From Peromyscus leucopus (lineage: Eukaryota > Chordata > Mammalia > Rodentia > Cricetidae), in assembly GCF_004664715.2 (NCBI RefSeq), contig NC_051082.1, positions 6,469,072 through 6,533,071 on the forward strand: a stretch of 64,000 bases of DNA, in the 5' to 3' direction. This document shows, piece after piece, positions 13,336 to 24,670 of the stretch. The notes below the pieces were generated by a model that worked only from the letters and a program-made list of their open reading frames with translations, made no database searches and was not told where the DNA came from. Both the position numbers and the translations under genes were made by a program. Position 1 is the stretch's first letter. Every line of letters begins with the position of its first letter.

Positions 13336-13500
13336 ATACATAATAAATAAACAATGATGTTTTGTGAATATTTATTTCTCCTATTCATGCCTCATGAGAT
13401 GCTCTGCTTGTGTCCTGTCCCCATACCAATGGAGACGTTCCAGTCTCCAGCCAAATGGAATGGATCATTTACCTGTCTAAATCTGCCTTCTGGTATTCCC

Positions 13501-14000
13501 NNNNNNNNNNNNNNNNNNNNNNNNNNNNNNNNNNNNNNNNNNNNNNNNNNNNNNNNNNNNNNNNNNNNNNNNNNNNNNNNNNNNNNNNNNNNNNNNNNNN
13601 NNNNNNNNNNNNNNNNNNNNNNNNNNNNNNNNNNNNNNNNNNNNNNNNNNNNNNNNNNNNNNNNNNNNNNNNNNNNNNNNNNNNNNNNNNNNNNNNNNNN
13701 NNNNNNNNNNNNNNNNNNNNNNNNNNNNNNNNNNNNNNNNNNNNNNNNNNNNNNNNNNNNNNNNNNNNNNNNNNNNNNNNNNNNNNNNNNNNNNNNNNNN
13801 NNNNNNNNNNNNNNNNNNNNNNNNNNNNNNNNNNNNNNNNNNNNNNNNNNNNNNNNNNNNNNNNNNNNNNNNNNNNNNNNNNNNNNNNNNNNNNNNNNNN
13901 NNNNNNNNNNNNNNNNNNNNNNNNNNNNNNNNNNNNNNNNNNNNNNNNNNNNNNNNNNNNNNNNNNNNNNNNNNNNNNNNNNNNNNNNNNNNNNNNNNNN
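13501..14000. other. Assembly gap, exactly 500 N
   Basis: A round-number run of N, so probably a placeholder of unknown true length. It removes most of unit A exon 2, all of A exon 1 and, by spacing, unit B exon 4. The right edge is an L1 3' end, so the gap likely holds an L1 body. Confidence 0.97.
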
Positions 14001-14235
14001 CCTGGGACTTATACAGGGACGCTTGGCTCAATCTGGGAGGAGGGGACTGGACCTGCCTGGAATGAGTCTATCAGGTCGATCTCAGTCCTCGGGGTGGCCT
14101 TGATCTGGAGGTGGTAGGAAAGGGGGGTGGGCTGGGGGAAGGGGAGGGGGCAGGAAGGGAGAGAAGAAGGGAATCTGTGGCTGTTATGTAGAACTGAATA
14201 GTATTGTAAAATAAAATAAATAAATAAAAAACAAA
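14001..14235 (+). mobile_element. L1 3' end with A-rich tail
   Basis: A rodent L1 3' UTR: a GGGAGGAGGGGACTGGACC-type start, a G-rich polypurine stretch near 14110-14170, then TGTAGAACTGAATAGTATTG and an A-rich tail. It lies in intron 3 of unit B. The upstream body is hidden by the N gap. Confidence 0.8.
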
Positions 14236-15114
14236 AACAAATAAACATAGATAGTTAATTCTAAACCCAGAAAACTACAAATATCAACTATCACTTCTAA
14301 AATTATATGATTTAAAAAAAATAAAATTATATGATTTAAAAAAATAAAATTATATGATTTAAGACAATCTTCCTGACTCCACCTCCCAAGCACTTGGATT
14401 ACAGGTGTGCACCACCACACTCAATTCATGGGATCTGGAGATGGAACCCAGGGCTCTGTAAATGCTAGGCAAGCACTCTAGAAACTGAGCTATATTCCCA
14501 GCACTCTGAATCCTCACCTGTAAAATGGGAATGATAAATATTGCCCTGCATAGTTTAGTGTTTAGTCCAGTATCGAACTTATAGCCAATGGTGCAGCTCT
14601 CCATTGTTTAGTCAATATGGAATCAGTATAACACAGCAGCTAATAGGAGAGGCTTTGGGCAGGCAAGATGGCTCAGGGAATAAATGCACGTGCTGCCAGG
14701 TCTGAAGCAGAATTCCAACCCAGGATTCACATGGTTGATGGAAAGAACCAACTCCTGCAAGTTGTCCTCAGACCTGACACCTATGTTGTGGCACAGGCAT
14801 GCCTACCCCAGAAATACATAAAATCTTGAAATGTTTTTAAACAGAGGCTTTGGAATGGTGTAGATCTGTGTTCCAGAACCAAATACCATCACTTTTAAAC
14901 TGGGTGACCTTGGGCAAGTGGCCCTGCCTTCCTCATTTTTCTCATCAGTGATCTCATCTATATTTCAGTATCTACCTGAAAAGATTGTTGTGAGGTCACA
15001 TGAGACCAAGGAAATGACCACTAAATGAATGGTGACTGTCCTTGTTACTTCTGTGTCCCTTCCAAACCTGCCCAGGGCCAAGCAGAGTCCAGAGGTCCTG
15101 GAGTATAAACCTAC

Positions 15115-15242
15115 CACTGCAGGTGACCTCATTCCCAGGGCACAAGTATGTGTAGAAGCTTCTGTAGGGGTCATCTATGAGGGATTTGCAGCTTTCCAGC
15201 TTCTTGAACTGAGCATAGCAGTTGTCATGAGTCTGGCATCAC
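15115..15242 (-). pseudogene. Pla2g1b: Unit B exon 3 with TGA at the CC pair
   Basis: The exon is 128 nt, as in C and D, with intact AG acceptor and GT donor. The first codon after the split Arg codon is TGA instead of TGC. Downstream cysteines are kept. Confidence 0.8.
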
Positions 15243-15764
15243 CTGGAGAGAGGAAGGAGCAGCTGAGGGAGGATTATGGACCCACAAGAGGTCAGTTCTC
15301 ACTTGCAATCTTTCTCAAACATGTAAGAATAACTTAAACACAGTGTTTATAAAGTAATATTCCTCAGGCTCCAGTATCTGTGATTTCTATTGTTTCATAT
15401 TTATTGAAAACAACGTCTTTGGAATGTGATCAGTGCTGGCCTTTAGTCCCAGTGCTTGGGAGGCAGAGGCATATGGATTAGTTCAAAATCATCCAGGGAT
15501 ACATAGTGAGACTCTTGTCTTGAAAAAAGTGATTTTTTTTAAACAAAACTGCAGGAATATAATAAAATTATATATTCTAAATTTGTGATGACTTTTTAAA
15601 GCCAATGCTGACATTTTGTTGAGAGCTGTGATGGATGGCTGTGCCCTAGTCTGGTACCTGAGGCCAGCATTTCCCAATATTTATATCGCACACATTCTGC
15701 TCTCAGGGACCACTAGATACAGGGTGATCTTGGACTGATTTCTTTATAAGACAAAAGGGGTAAT

Positions 15765-16157
15765 TGCTGTGGGATGGTCTGTATGTCAAATTGCTCTGAT
15801 TGGTCAATAAATAAAACACTGATTGGCCAGTGGCCAGGCAGGAAGTAGGTGGGACAAGGAGAGAGGAGAATTCTGGGAAGCAGAAGGCTGAGGCAGAGAG
15901 ACACTGCCAGCTACCGCCATGACCAGCAGCATGTGAAGACGCCGGTAAGCCACCAGCCACGTCGTGGCAAGGTATAGATTTATGGAAATGGATTAATTTA
16001 AGCTATAAGAACAGTTAGCAAGAAGCCTGCCACGGCCATACAGTTTGTAAGCAATATAAGTCTCTGTGTTTATTTGGTTGGGTCTGAGCGGCTGTGGGAC
16101 TAGCAGATGACAAAGATTTGTCCTGACTATGGACAAGGCAGGAAAACTCTAGCTACA
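15765..16157 (+). mobile_element. Solo LTR in intron 2 of unit B
   Basis: A TGCTGTGGG...GCTACA element with a perfect 6-bp duplication GGTAAT on both sides (15759-15764, 16158-16163). Same family as the three LTRs at 35.6-39.0 kb. No internal sequence remains, as expected from LTR-LTR recombination. Confidence 0.85.
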
Positions 16158-16308
16158 GGTAATATGCATGCTGGGGGTTGTGATGCAAGCCTTTAATCTG
16201 AGCACTCAGGAGGCAGAAGCTTGAAGATCTCTGAGTTCAAGGCCAGCATGGTCTCCAGAGAGAGTTCCAGGAGAACTAGGTCTACACAGAGAATACCTGT
16301 CTAGAAAC

Positions 16309-16310
<2 letters not shown>

Positions 16311-16358
<48 letters not shown>

Positions 16359-16460
16359 GAAGGAAGGAAGGAAGGAAGGAAGGAAGGAAGGAAGGAAGGA
16401 AGGAAGGAAGGAAGGAAGGAAGGAAGAAAAGAAGAGAAGAGAAGAGAAGAGAAAAGAAAA
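16311..16460 (+). repeat. AAAG/AAGG microsatellite after a B1
   Basis: About 10 AAAG units, then about 18 AAGG units, then AGAAG-type repeats, growing from the A-tail of the B1 at 16166-16310. The long low-complexity frames here are artefacts. Confidence 0.92.
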
Positions 16461-16576
16461 TATATGATGTTTGGTGAATAAGCATGTCTCATGTTTGTGC
16501 CTCAGGAGTTGCCCTGCTTGTGCCCTGTCCCCACCCCAACCAGACATGCCAGTCTGCCACCACATGGTCCACTCAC

Positions 16577-16736
16577 AAGTCAAACTCTTCCACAGAGGTG
16601 TCGGAGCCCCTCAATAGACAGAAGAGGTCATAGTTCTCTTACTCCTTCAAGAGATGACTACCAGAGATGGGGCACTTAATCACATTGTCGAACTGCCACA
16701 CAGCCAGAGGAATAATGCTGTGTGCAGTCGTACCTG
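16577..16736 (-). pseudogene. Pla2g1b: Unit B exon 2 with premature stop
   Basis: The exon is 160 nt, the same as copy C. The frame is open through VWQFDNVIKC and stops at TAA around mature residue 21. The donor TTGACTT/GTGAGT is still usable. Confidence 0.78.
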
Positions 16737-16852
16737 CTGCAAGAATGCACAGCACATTCCATCAATCCCACTTGGCTTTACCAGGGATTGGATTCCTGCT
16801 AGCTTCCTCCTTCCTCCTACCAGCTGCTGTGTCAGGAGAGAAGTGAATAGAG

Positions 16853-16901
<49 letters not shown>
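16853..16901 (+). repeat. (TG)n in intron 1 of unit B
   Basis: A perfect TG run at the place where C (22350-22399) and D (43495-43565) also have TG repeats, so it predates the duplications. Confidence 0.92.
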
Positions 16902-16903
<2 letters not shown>

Positions 16904-17939
16904 TGGCTGCACACAGGTTCACAAGCATGCACTTGGGAGCACTTATAAATGTCATGCTACACATGAGGAGGTCAGAGAACAGCTTTAGGGAGTTAGTTTT
17001 TTCCCTCCACTATGTAGGTCTTGAAAACCAAACTCAAGTCACCAGGCCCAAGCAGGAAGCTGTCTCCCTATTTGAGACAGGGAGTTGCCCTATAATCCAG
17101 GCTAGCTTCTGTAGCAACCCTCTGTCTTCAGCATCCTGAGTGGTAGGATTATAAATGAACACCATTGTACTAGCTGAGCTGAGCCCCCCCAGGACTAAGT
17201 TCTATAGACATTGCCTTTTGCCTTGCTTGCCTTCTCATTTCTCACTGACAGGACAGACAGACACCACACTGTGAGCTGCCCTGTGGTCTCTGTGTTGAGG
17301 AGCTGAGAACACTCTCCAGTCAGCAGCCAGGGACAAACTGACATCTTAGGTCAATAGCTCAACAACCCAACCATCTCTTGATTTTTGAAAGCTGCCCCAC
17401 CCCTACTCAAGCCTAGGTGAAACCCTAGCCTTAGCCAGCAGTGGGATTCATCACAGTTCTAGCTGAGACCTTGAGCCAGAGAAGCAGCCAACACATGCTG
17501 ATTGTTTACACTGGAAGAATTAGAAGGAATCTGTTGTATGGCCATGCACAGCTCATAGACAAGGAAAATGGTCAGATCGTGATTGTAATGTCAGCATTTG
17601 ACACAACAAATTGTTCATCAGCTGAGGAGTAGGTAAATGACCAGGATTCAGTCTGCAGTGGGATACTCGGTCACCATTAAAATGCAGGAGAAGCCAGGTA
17701 CAGTGAACACACACTGTGTAGTCCCAGCACCCTGTAGGGAGAGGCAAGAGGAACAGAAATTCAACGTTGCCAGGGGACAGTGTCACAGAACTTAAATCCC
17801 AGCTGTGTGAAGGCAGAGGCAGGAGGATCTTTGAGATCAAAGCCAGCCTGGTCTATAGAGTGAGTTCCAGGACAGCCAGGGTTACACAGAGAAATCCTGT
17901 CACAAATTCAATCTTAAATTAATTAACTAATTAGTTAAG

Positions 17940-17942
<3 letters not shown>

Positions 17943-18016
<74 letters not shown>
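17943..18016 (+). repeat. (TG)n(AG)n 5' of unit B
   Basis: A compound repeat followed by GCACTT...TGCACATGTGGAGGTC. Equivalent tracts are at 24607-24665 (AG only, unit C) and 45747-45852 (unit D). Confidence 0.92.
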
Positions 18017-18017
<1 letters not shown>

Positions 18018-19826
18018 ACTTTTGTGCACATGTGGAGGTCCGAGGACAACTCCGTGGAGTCAGGTCTCTCCTTCCACCTTTAAATGGGTTCCAGGAAATG
18101 AACTCAGGTCTACAGGCTTGCATCATGGCCTGCATCTTACTAGCCCACAAACTCCATTTGAAAACTAGGAATGTAGCAAGATGGTGGTGGTGCACATCTT
18201 TTATGCCTTTAACATCAGTGCTCAGAAGCAGAGGCAGGTGAATATCTGAGTTGGAGGCAGGCCTAGTCTACAGAGTGAATTCCAGGAGAGCCAGAGACCA
18301 CAAAGAACCCTGTCTCAGAAAAATGAAAACAAAAAACTATAAAAGAAAAAAAGAAAGCGAATGTCCAACAGATGTGCCCGCAGGCCAATATGATGCAGGC
18401 CATCCTTTAGCTGAGGCTCTCCCTACCTAGTGTGTGAAGCTGACAATCAACCATCACAGGGGCTGGAGAGATGGCTCAGCACTTAAGAGCACTTTCTGCT
18501 CTTCCTGAGGACCAGAGGTCAATTCTCTGCACTCATAGGGTGGCTGGGGAACAGTGTCTGCTGTCCCAATGCCCTCTCATTTATTGGTTTGGTCATCTCT
18601 CATGTACCCACTAACTTAGTACCCCAGCACCTCCTTTTCCCCACTCTCAAATCTTATTGGATAAAAACCATGTAGGGGTGAGTTGAGTTGGTTGTCTCCA
18701 CACTCAAGATCCCCCTACCCTTCCAGCAGGACTCTGGACAACCACTACAAGCTAGGACCGGTCACTGTGCCTGTGCAGGAGGTTCTAGCTGCACCAGTTG
18801 CTCACCAGGTCTGACCTTGGGAAGGGCAAGGCCTGAGCTTTGGGACCCAAGTTGGGGTGGGGGGTGGAAAGGAGGAGGACTGGCTACCTGTTCAGTAAAG
18901 GAAAAGAGATGGTGATACACATAGCCTTAATCCAGCCAATGAGACATCTTGTTCCTAAATCTAATTGATCAGGGAACCAGAAATTAACCTGGTTATACCT
19001 ACAGGGTCTCATGATAAAATTAGAGAAGATGATGTGTTCTGTTTTGTTTGTTTAAAAAGTTAGGCTGCTGTGTACTTTAGCAGGACAACTATCCTGTGGC
19101 ATGTGTTTAGTGAAGACTGGAAGGTCACCAGGATGTAATCCTGCCTTCAGGCCATTTACTGACAATCCCGTGTGGTTTCCTATATCCAACTTCTTTTGAT
19201 GAGCACACAGCAGAAGCTCTTTGGGTTCCGTATTTTTAGGGCCAAGATGTCCTTTTAGTGCCCATATGACACTGCTTCTTTCTCTCCTCTCCCCTCCTAC
19301 TTCTCTGTCTTCTCTTTCCTTCCCTTCCCTTCCCTTCCCTACCCTTCTTTCCTTTCCCAATCTCTGCCTCATCTCTCCCCTCTCCTCCTTCTCTGTCTAC
19401 CCCGAGCCCCCTGTGTATCTCAGGCTTAGTTCTTCTTTTGTTGTAGTTTTTTAGACAGGGTTTCTTTGTGTAATAATCCTGGCCATTCTGGAACACAATT
19501 TTTAGAACAAAATGTCCTTGAACTCAAGAGAGCTGCATGCCTCTATCACTTTCTCTGCATCCCATGTGCTGGGATGGAAGGCATGGCTGGGCTCATCACC
19601 CACTCTTCAGGGTGCTCCCTTAATGGCACTGTCTTTCCTATTAATCTTCAACTTCCAGAGTAGAGGGAACAATGTTCTCTGAAGATCTATTTATGTTTTG
19701 TAAACAAAGAATACAATCACCATAGCTGAGTTCTTTCAATTGGTGCTTTATTACAGGGCACGGTGTGTAGTGAATAAAACCAGGCAGACAGGGATGGTGT
19801 ACCAGTAACTAACTGACAAGGAATTT

Positions 19827-19933
19827 CTAACAGTGATCACCTTGGTAATCCTTATTGTATGAGGTCTTGGAGATGCAGATGGCGGCCTGGCGGTCACAGT
19901 TACAGATGAAATCCTCACAGGGGTTGTTTTCAT
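19827..19933 (-). CDS. Pla2g1b: Paralog C exon 4
   Basis: The acceptor is TCTCTGCAG. It encodes [18 protein letters not shown] and ends GDHC then TAG. AATAAA (19747-19752) lies 75 bases past the stop. Confidence 0.85.
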
Positions 19934-21113
19934 CTGCAGAGAAACAAGAAAGGAAGTTGAGTAGAGCCAATGACCCTTCTCCCTACGATTTGTAACCAAG
20001 AGAAATGGTAGACCTGTACAGAGTCAGGATTGAGAGATGAAGCACACAAAAGGACATTGGGTTGTCCAAATTGTGGGAACACACTTGTAATAAGAACATT
20101 AGTTGTTGTTGGCTGTGGAGATGGCACAGTTGGTAAAGTGGTTGCCATACAAGCATGAGGGCCTGACCTAGGATGCCCAGAGACCATGTAAATACTAAGG
20201 TGCGGTTGGGGCATCTGTAATTCTATTGGGAAGTTGGGAGCATGGGTCCCCAAAGCTTGTTGGGGATTAGTCAGGCTAGCTAAAGGTGAGTGTCATGTTT
20301 AGTGAGAGAGAGACCCAGCCTCTAAAGACATGGTAGAGAGTGATTGAAGAAGACAGAGGATAACAACCTATTCCTGTACATAAAAATCAATAAACAAAGA
20401 TATTGAATCCTAAAACCTGGAAAACACAAGTATCAACTATCACTTCTAGAATTATATGATTTAAGACAATGCTGCCTCCACCTCCCAAGTGCTGGGATTA
20501 CAGGTGTGCACCACCACACTCAATTCATGCGTTCTGGAGGTGGAACCCAAGGCTCTGTGCGTGCTAGGCAAGGACCCCAGGAACTATATCCCCAGCCCTC
20601 TGAATCCTCATCTGTAAAATGGGAAGGATAAATTTTGCCCTATTTAGCTGTTTAGTCCGGTATTTGGCTTATAGCCAAAGATACAGCTTTCAATTATTTA
20701 GTCAATATGGAATCAGTATAACACAGCAGCTAATAGGAGAGGCTTTGGGTAAGGAATGCTGCCAAGTCTGAACCCAAGTTCCATTCCCAGGAGTCATGTG
20801 GTCAAAGGAGAGAACCGACTTCTGCAAGTTGTCCTGAGACCTGCACAAAGGCTTTGGAATGATGTAGATCTGTTTCCAGAACCAAATGCCATCACTTCTA
20901 AGCTGGGTGACCTTGGGCAAGTGGCCCTGCTTTCCTCATCTGCCTCATCAGTGACCTCATCTGTATTTTAGTATCTACCTGATAAGGCTGTTGTGAGGTT
21001 AAATGAGACCAAGGAAATGACCACTAAATGGTGACTGTCCTTGTCAATTCTGTGTCCCTTCCAAACCTGCCCAGGGCCAAGCAGAATCCAGAGGTCCTGG
21101 AGTGTAACCCTAC

Positions 21114-21241
21114 CACTGCAGGTGATCTCCCTTTGAGAGCAGAAGTATGAGTAGGGACTGGTGTAGGGGTTTCTTATGAGGAATTTGCAGCTTTCCGTCT
21201 TCTTGACTTGAGCATAGCAGTTTTCATGAATCTTGCAGCAC
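21114..21241 (-). CDS. Pla2g1b: Paralog C exon 3 (Glu49)
   Basis: It encodes CCKIHENCYAQVKKTESC: the catalytic His48 and Tyr52 are kept but Asp49 is Glu (GAA). Both splice sites are intact (CTCTCCAG acceptor, GTAGGG donor). Confidence 0.85.
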
Positions 21242-22065
21242 CTGGAGAGAGGAAGGAACAGCTGAGGGAGGAGTATGGACCCACAGGAGGTCAGTTCTCA
21301 CCTGCAGACATTCTCAAACATGTCAGAATGATTTAAACATGATGTTCCAGAAGAAATGTTCCTGAGGCTTGACAATCTGTGATTTCTGTTAGCATTTATT
21401 TACTGAAAGCAGGTTCTGTGGAGTGTGGTTGGTGAAGGTTTTTAATTCCAGTACTTGGGAGGCAGAAGCAGATGGATCTTTGAGTTTGAGGTCAGTCAAG
21501 GATACCTAAGTGAAACCCTGTTTGACAAAAAATTTTTTTTAAAACAAAGTTTCAGGAATATAGTGAAAGTATATATTCTGAAGTTGTGAGGATATTTTAA
21601 AGCCAAGGCAGACACTTTTATTGTGACTATGATAGTTGGCCATGCCCCTGTCTGGTGCCTGAGGTCACCTATGTCCACTATTTACATCTCACACATTCTA
21701 TTTCAGACTACTAGTTACAGGGTCCTCTTGGACTGATTTCTTTTCATGACAGGAGGGGAAAATACATGCTGGGGGTGCATACCTTAATTCTCAGCACTCA
21801 TGAGGCAGAGGCTTCTAGATCTCTGATTTCAAGGCCAGCAGGTTCCAGAGAGAGTTCCAGGACAACTAGGGCTACACAGAGAACTCTTGTCTGGCAACAA
21901 CAACAAAAAACACCAAACAAAAATACATAATGATTAAACAAGACAAAATATGATATTTGGTTGAGTATTTATTTCTCCCATTTATGCCCCCATGAGATGC
22001 TCTGCTTGTGCCCTGTCCCCACACCAAAGAAGACAGTCCAGTCTCCAAACAAATGGATCATTCAC

Positions 22066-22225
22066 CTGTCTAATTCTGCTGACCGGTAGTTCCAGTTAAC
22101 AAAGGCACAGTAGCAGCCATAGTAATTGTACTCCGTGAGTTTATTAATCCAAGGGATGGAGCACTGGAATGCATTGTCGAACTGCCACACAGCCCGAGGG
22201 CTGATGCTGATTGCAGTAGCGCCTG
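22066..22225 (-). CDS. Pla2g1b: Paralog C exon 2
   Basis: The acceptor TTTTGCAG has a second CAG three bases on, so either use stays in frame. It encodes [16 protein letters not shown] and the loop YGCYCAFVNW, with Ala30 and Val32 in place of glycines. The donor is GACAG/GTGAATG. Confidence 0.82.
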
Positions 22226-22344
22226 CTGCAAAAATGCACAGCAACTCCATTACTCCAACTTGACTTTACCAGGGGTCTGATGCCTGCCTGCTAGCTTCCT
22301 CCTTGACTCCTACCAGTTGTTGCATCAGGAGAGCAGTGAATAGA

Positions 22345-22349
<5 letters not shown>

Positions 22350-22399
<50 letters not shown>
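22350..22399 (+). repeat. (TG)n in intron 1 of unit C
   Basis: A perfect TG run directly beyond exon 2 on the 5' side. Confidence 0.92.
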
Positions 22400-22400
<1 letters not shown>

Positions 22401-24050
22401 ACACATGATTCACAAACACTCACTTGAGAGCACTCATAAATGTCATGCTACACATGAGGAGGTCAGAGGACAGGTTTAGGGGCTTGGTTTTCTTCCTCTA
22501 CTAAGTAGGTCTTGGAGACTAAACTCAAATCACCAGACCTGAGTAGGAAGTGTCTACCTGTTTGAGACAGGGAGTTGCCCTGTAACCAGACTAGTCTCTG
22601 ACTCTGTAGCAACCCTTTGGCATCAGCTTTCCGAGTGGTAGAATTGTAAATAAACAATGCTGTACTGGGCTGAGCTGACTCCCCAGGACTAAGTTCTATA
22701 GACATTGCCTTTTGCCTTGCTTGCCTGCTCATTTCTCACTGTCAGGACAGACAGCCACCACACTGTGAGCTGCCCTGTGGTCCCTGTGTTGAGGAGCTGA
22801 GAACACTCTCCAGTCAGCAGCCAGGGACAAACTGACATCTTAGATCAATAACCCAACAACCCAACCATCTATTGAGTTTGAAAGCTGCCCCATCCCTACT
22901 CAAGCCTAGGTGAAACTCTAGCCTTAGCCAGCAGTGGGATTCATCACAGTTCTAGCTGAGACCTTGAGCCAGAGAAGAAGCCAACACATGCTCATTGTTT
23001 TACACTGGAAGAATTAGAAGGAATCTGTTGTATGGCCATGCACAGCTCATAGACAAGGATAATGGTCAGATCATGATTGTAATGTCAGCATTTGACACAA
23101 CAAACTGATCATCAGCTGAGGAGTTGTTAAATAAGCCAGGATTCAGTCTGCAGTGGGAACTTGGTCACCATTAAAATGCAGGAGAATCTAGGCACAGTGG
23201 AACACACACTGTGTAATCCCAGCACTCTGGAGGCTGAGGCAAGAGGATCAGAAGTTCAAGGTTGTCAGGGGGTGTTGGTGCACACCTTTAATCCCAGCAC
23301 TCTGGAAGCAGAGACAGGTGGATATCTGAGTTCAAAACCAGCTGATTTATAGAGTGAGTTCCATGACAGCCATTGTTACACAGAGAAACTCTGTCTTATA
23401 AATCCAAAAAAAAAAAAAGCCAAAATTGCAGACACAAGTCAGGCATGTATACAATCCTAAGCACTGGAAGGTTGATGCAAGTCTTTCTATAATGTTGAGT
23501 TGGAAAACATCCTGAGCCACATCATAAGATCATGTAAATAAAATAATAATGAGGGCTGGAGAGTTGGCTCTGCAGTCAGGAGCACTTGCTGAGCTTGTGT
23601 GGGACCCAGGCTCAGTTCCAGCAGCCACATGGCAGCTCACAACTGCCTATGACCCCAGTTCTGGAGGATCAGACCCTCCTCTGTCCCTTGTAGGCACTGC
23701 TCACGCTCAGTTCACAGACACATACATGCAGGCAAAACACACATACACATTAAAATGATTATTTTTGAAAAGAATTAGAAAAATAAAATTGCCAGGGCAC
23801 CTTATGGCCAGGAAAATGGGTGACAGGGCAAAATGGCAGAGGCAGAAGGGGCTTTCTTTGCTTGGGTCAGTGACTGTGGTGGACTTTTCTAAAGGAGTCA
23901 TCTGAGTTCAGATCTAGAGGGCAAAGGTGACAGCTGTTATGGACATGGGGGTGAGCAGGGAACCCCAAACCAGAAATTCACGTGTGACCAGAGGAGCTAT
24001 GAAATGAACACAAGGGAGATGGGGGCACTCAGAGGGGACAAGGGTCCTTC

Positions 24051-24084
24051 CTGTGAGCAGAGTGACCAGAAGAAGGAGTTTCAT
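24051..24084 (-). pseudogene. Pla2g1b: Paralog C exon 1, donor GT changed to GA
   Basis: It encodes the same 11-residue signal start as copy D. The intron begins GAAGG rather than GTAGG. The next GT in the intron lies in a poor context, so normal splicing to exon 2 is doubtful. Confidence 0.75.
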
Positions 24085-24603
24085 CCTAAGTGAGGGGAGG
24101 ACTCAGTGACTTCTCTTTAGAGTCCTGTAGCTGTGCTCTGACAGTGTCCAGTCAGCATACGGGGCCTGTGACTACTGTGTGTGTAGCACAGAAGTAGAAT
24201 ATGTGCACCCTCACACACAGTCACGACCTGCAGAGCTACTGTAGATGGTGACAGAGCCTGAATCAGTGCTGTCACAGAGACAGAGAAAGGGCTAGCTCAA
24301 CACCCCAACCAGCTCAAGTCAGTGACTGGCAAAGTGCCAAGTCCCTCCCCCGTGAATGCTTTGAGGTAATAAGAAGATCTAGACATTGTTTCTGGAGTTG
24401 GGACTGAGGTATGCAGATATTGATGGGTGGCCCCAGGCAGGAGTAGCTGTCTGCAACAATCCTCCATGTTAACTGTATAAACTACATGCTAAGTCTGTCC
24501 CAAGAACCTGACACAGCCATTGAGGTAGATCCAGTTACTAATTCAATCTTCTATTAATTAACCAATTAATTGATGTGAGTTTGTGAAATATCGATATATC
24601 TAT

Positions 24604-24606
<3 letters not shown>

Positions 24607-24665
<59 letters not shown>
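24607..24665 (+). repeat. (GA)n upstream of unit C
   Basis: About 29 GA units, 0.5 kb upstream of exon 1. Confidence 0.92.

Positions 24666-24670
<5 letters not shown>

Larger units (their letters stand above)
4647..13500 (-). pseudogene. Pla2g1b: Pla2g1b unit A: multiply broken pseudogene cut by an ERV
   Basis: Exon 4 (4752-4647) has acceptor GG instead of AG and a 1-base deletion after CNCD that shifts the frame. Exon 3 (6126 to about 6010) has the most canonical active site in the window, CCRTHDHCYDQ, but its acceptor is TG and its donor region is deleted. The 3' end of exon 2 (13500-13473, EYQKADLDR with an intact GT donor) abuts the N gap, so the rest of exon 2 and exon 1 are unseen. 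A complete young ERV (6290-12641) splits intron 2. No functional product is expected. Confidence 0.85.
15115..16736 (-). pseudogene. Pla2g1b: Pla2g1b unit B: pseudogene (exons 2 and 3 only)
   Basis: Exon 2 (16736-16577) keeps AVWQFDNVIKC but has an in-frame TAA before the Ca2+ loop, and the loop cysteines are lost. Exon 3 (15242-15115) has TGA in place of the first Cys codon of the CC pair, although CQTHDNCYAQ follows with His48 and Asp49 intact. Exon 1 is missing: intron 1 jumps from sequence matching 23.4 kb of unit C to sequence matching 24.54 kb. Exon 4 would fall in the N gap. Dead as a gene. Confidence 0.85.
16166..18560 (+). repeat. SINEs in and upstream of unit B
   Basis: B1 at 16166-16310, 17770-17905 and 18180-18345; B2 at 18463-18560, which opens the 3' flank of unit C. 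Confidence 0.78.
19827..24084 (-). pseudogene. Pla2g1b: Pla2g1b paralog C: complete frame, but exon-1 donor and TATA box damaged
   Basis: Coding order: 24084-24051, 22225-22066, 21241-21114 and 19933-19827 (429 nt, 142 codons plus TAG). There are no stops or frameshifts, and all 14 cysteines and the [11 protein letters not shown] signal are present. Two defects are visible. The exon-1 donor reads CACAG/GA where copy D has GT (single base, 24049), and the TATA box is TCTAAA instead of TATAAA. Active-site changes in standard numbering: Gly30 to Ala, Gly32 to Val and Asp49 to Glu (CCKIHENCY), while His48, Tyr52 and Asp99 remain. Asp49 provides the side-chain Ca2+ ligand in this family. I infer weak or no hydrolysis even if it is made. 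The open frame with broken upstream signals suggests a recently silenced gene; use of another promoter or first exon is the alternative. Confidence 0.75.

Noticed and set aside
13354..14117. Frames of 184-249 codons
   Set aside because: They are almost entirely N; only the edges are real sequence.
16206..16583. Long frames rich in Leu-Pro-Ser-Phe repeats
   Set aside because: They are translations of the AAAG/AAGG microsatellite, not a protein gene.
17943..24665. Regular repeats considered as CRISPR or satellite arrays
   Set aside because: The units are 2-base microsatellites or dispersed SINEs without unique spacers, in a rodent nuclear genome.
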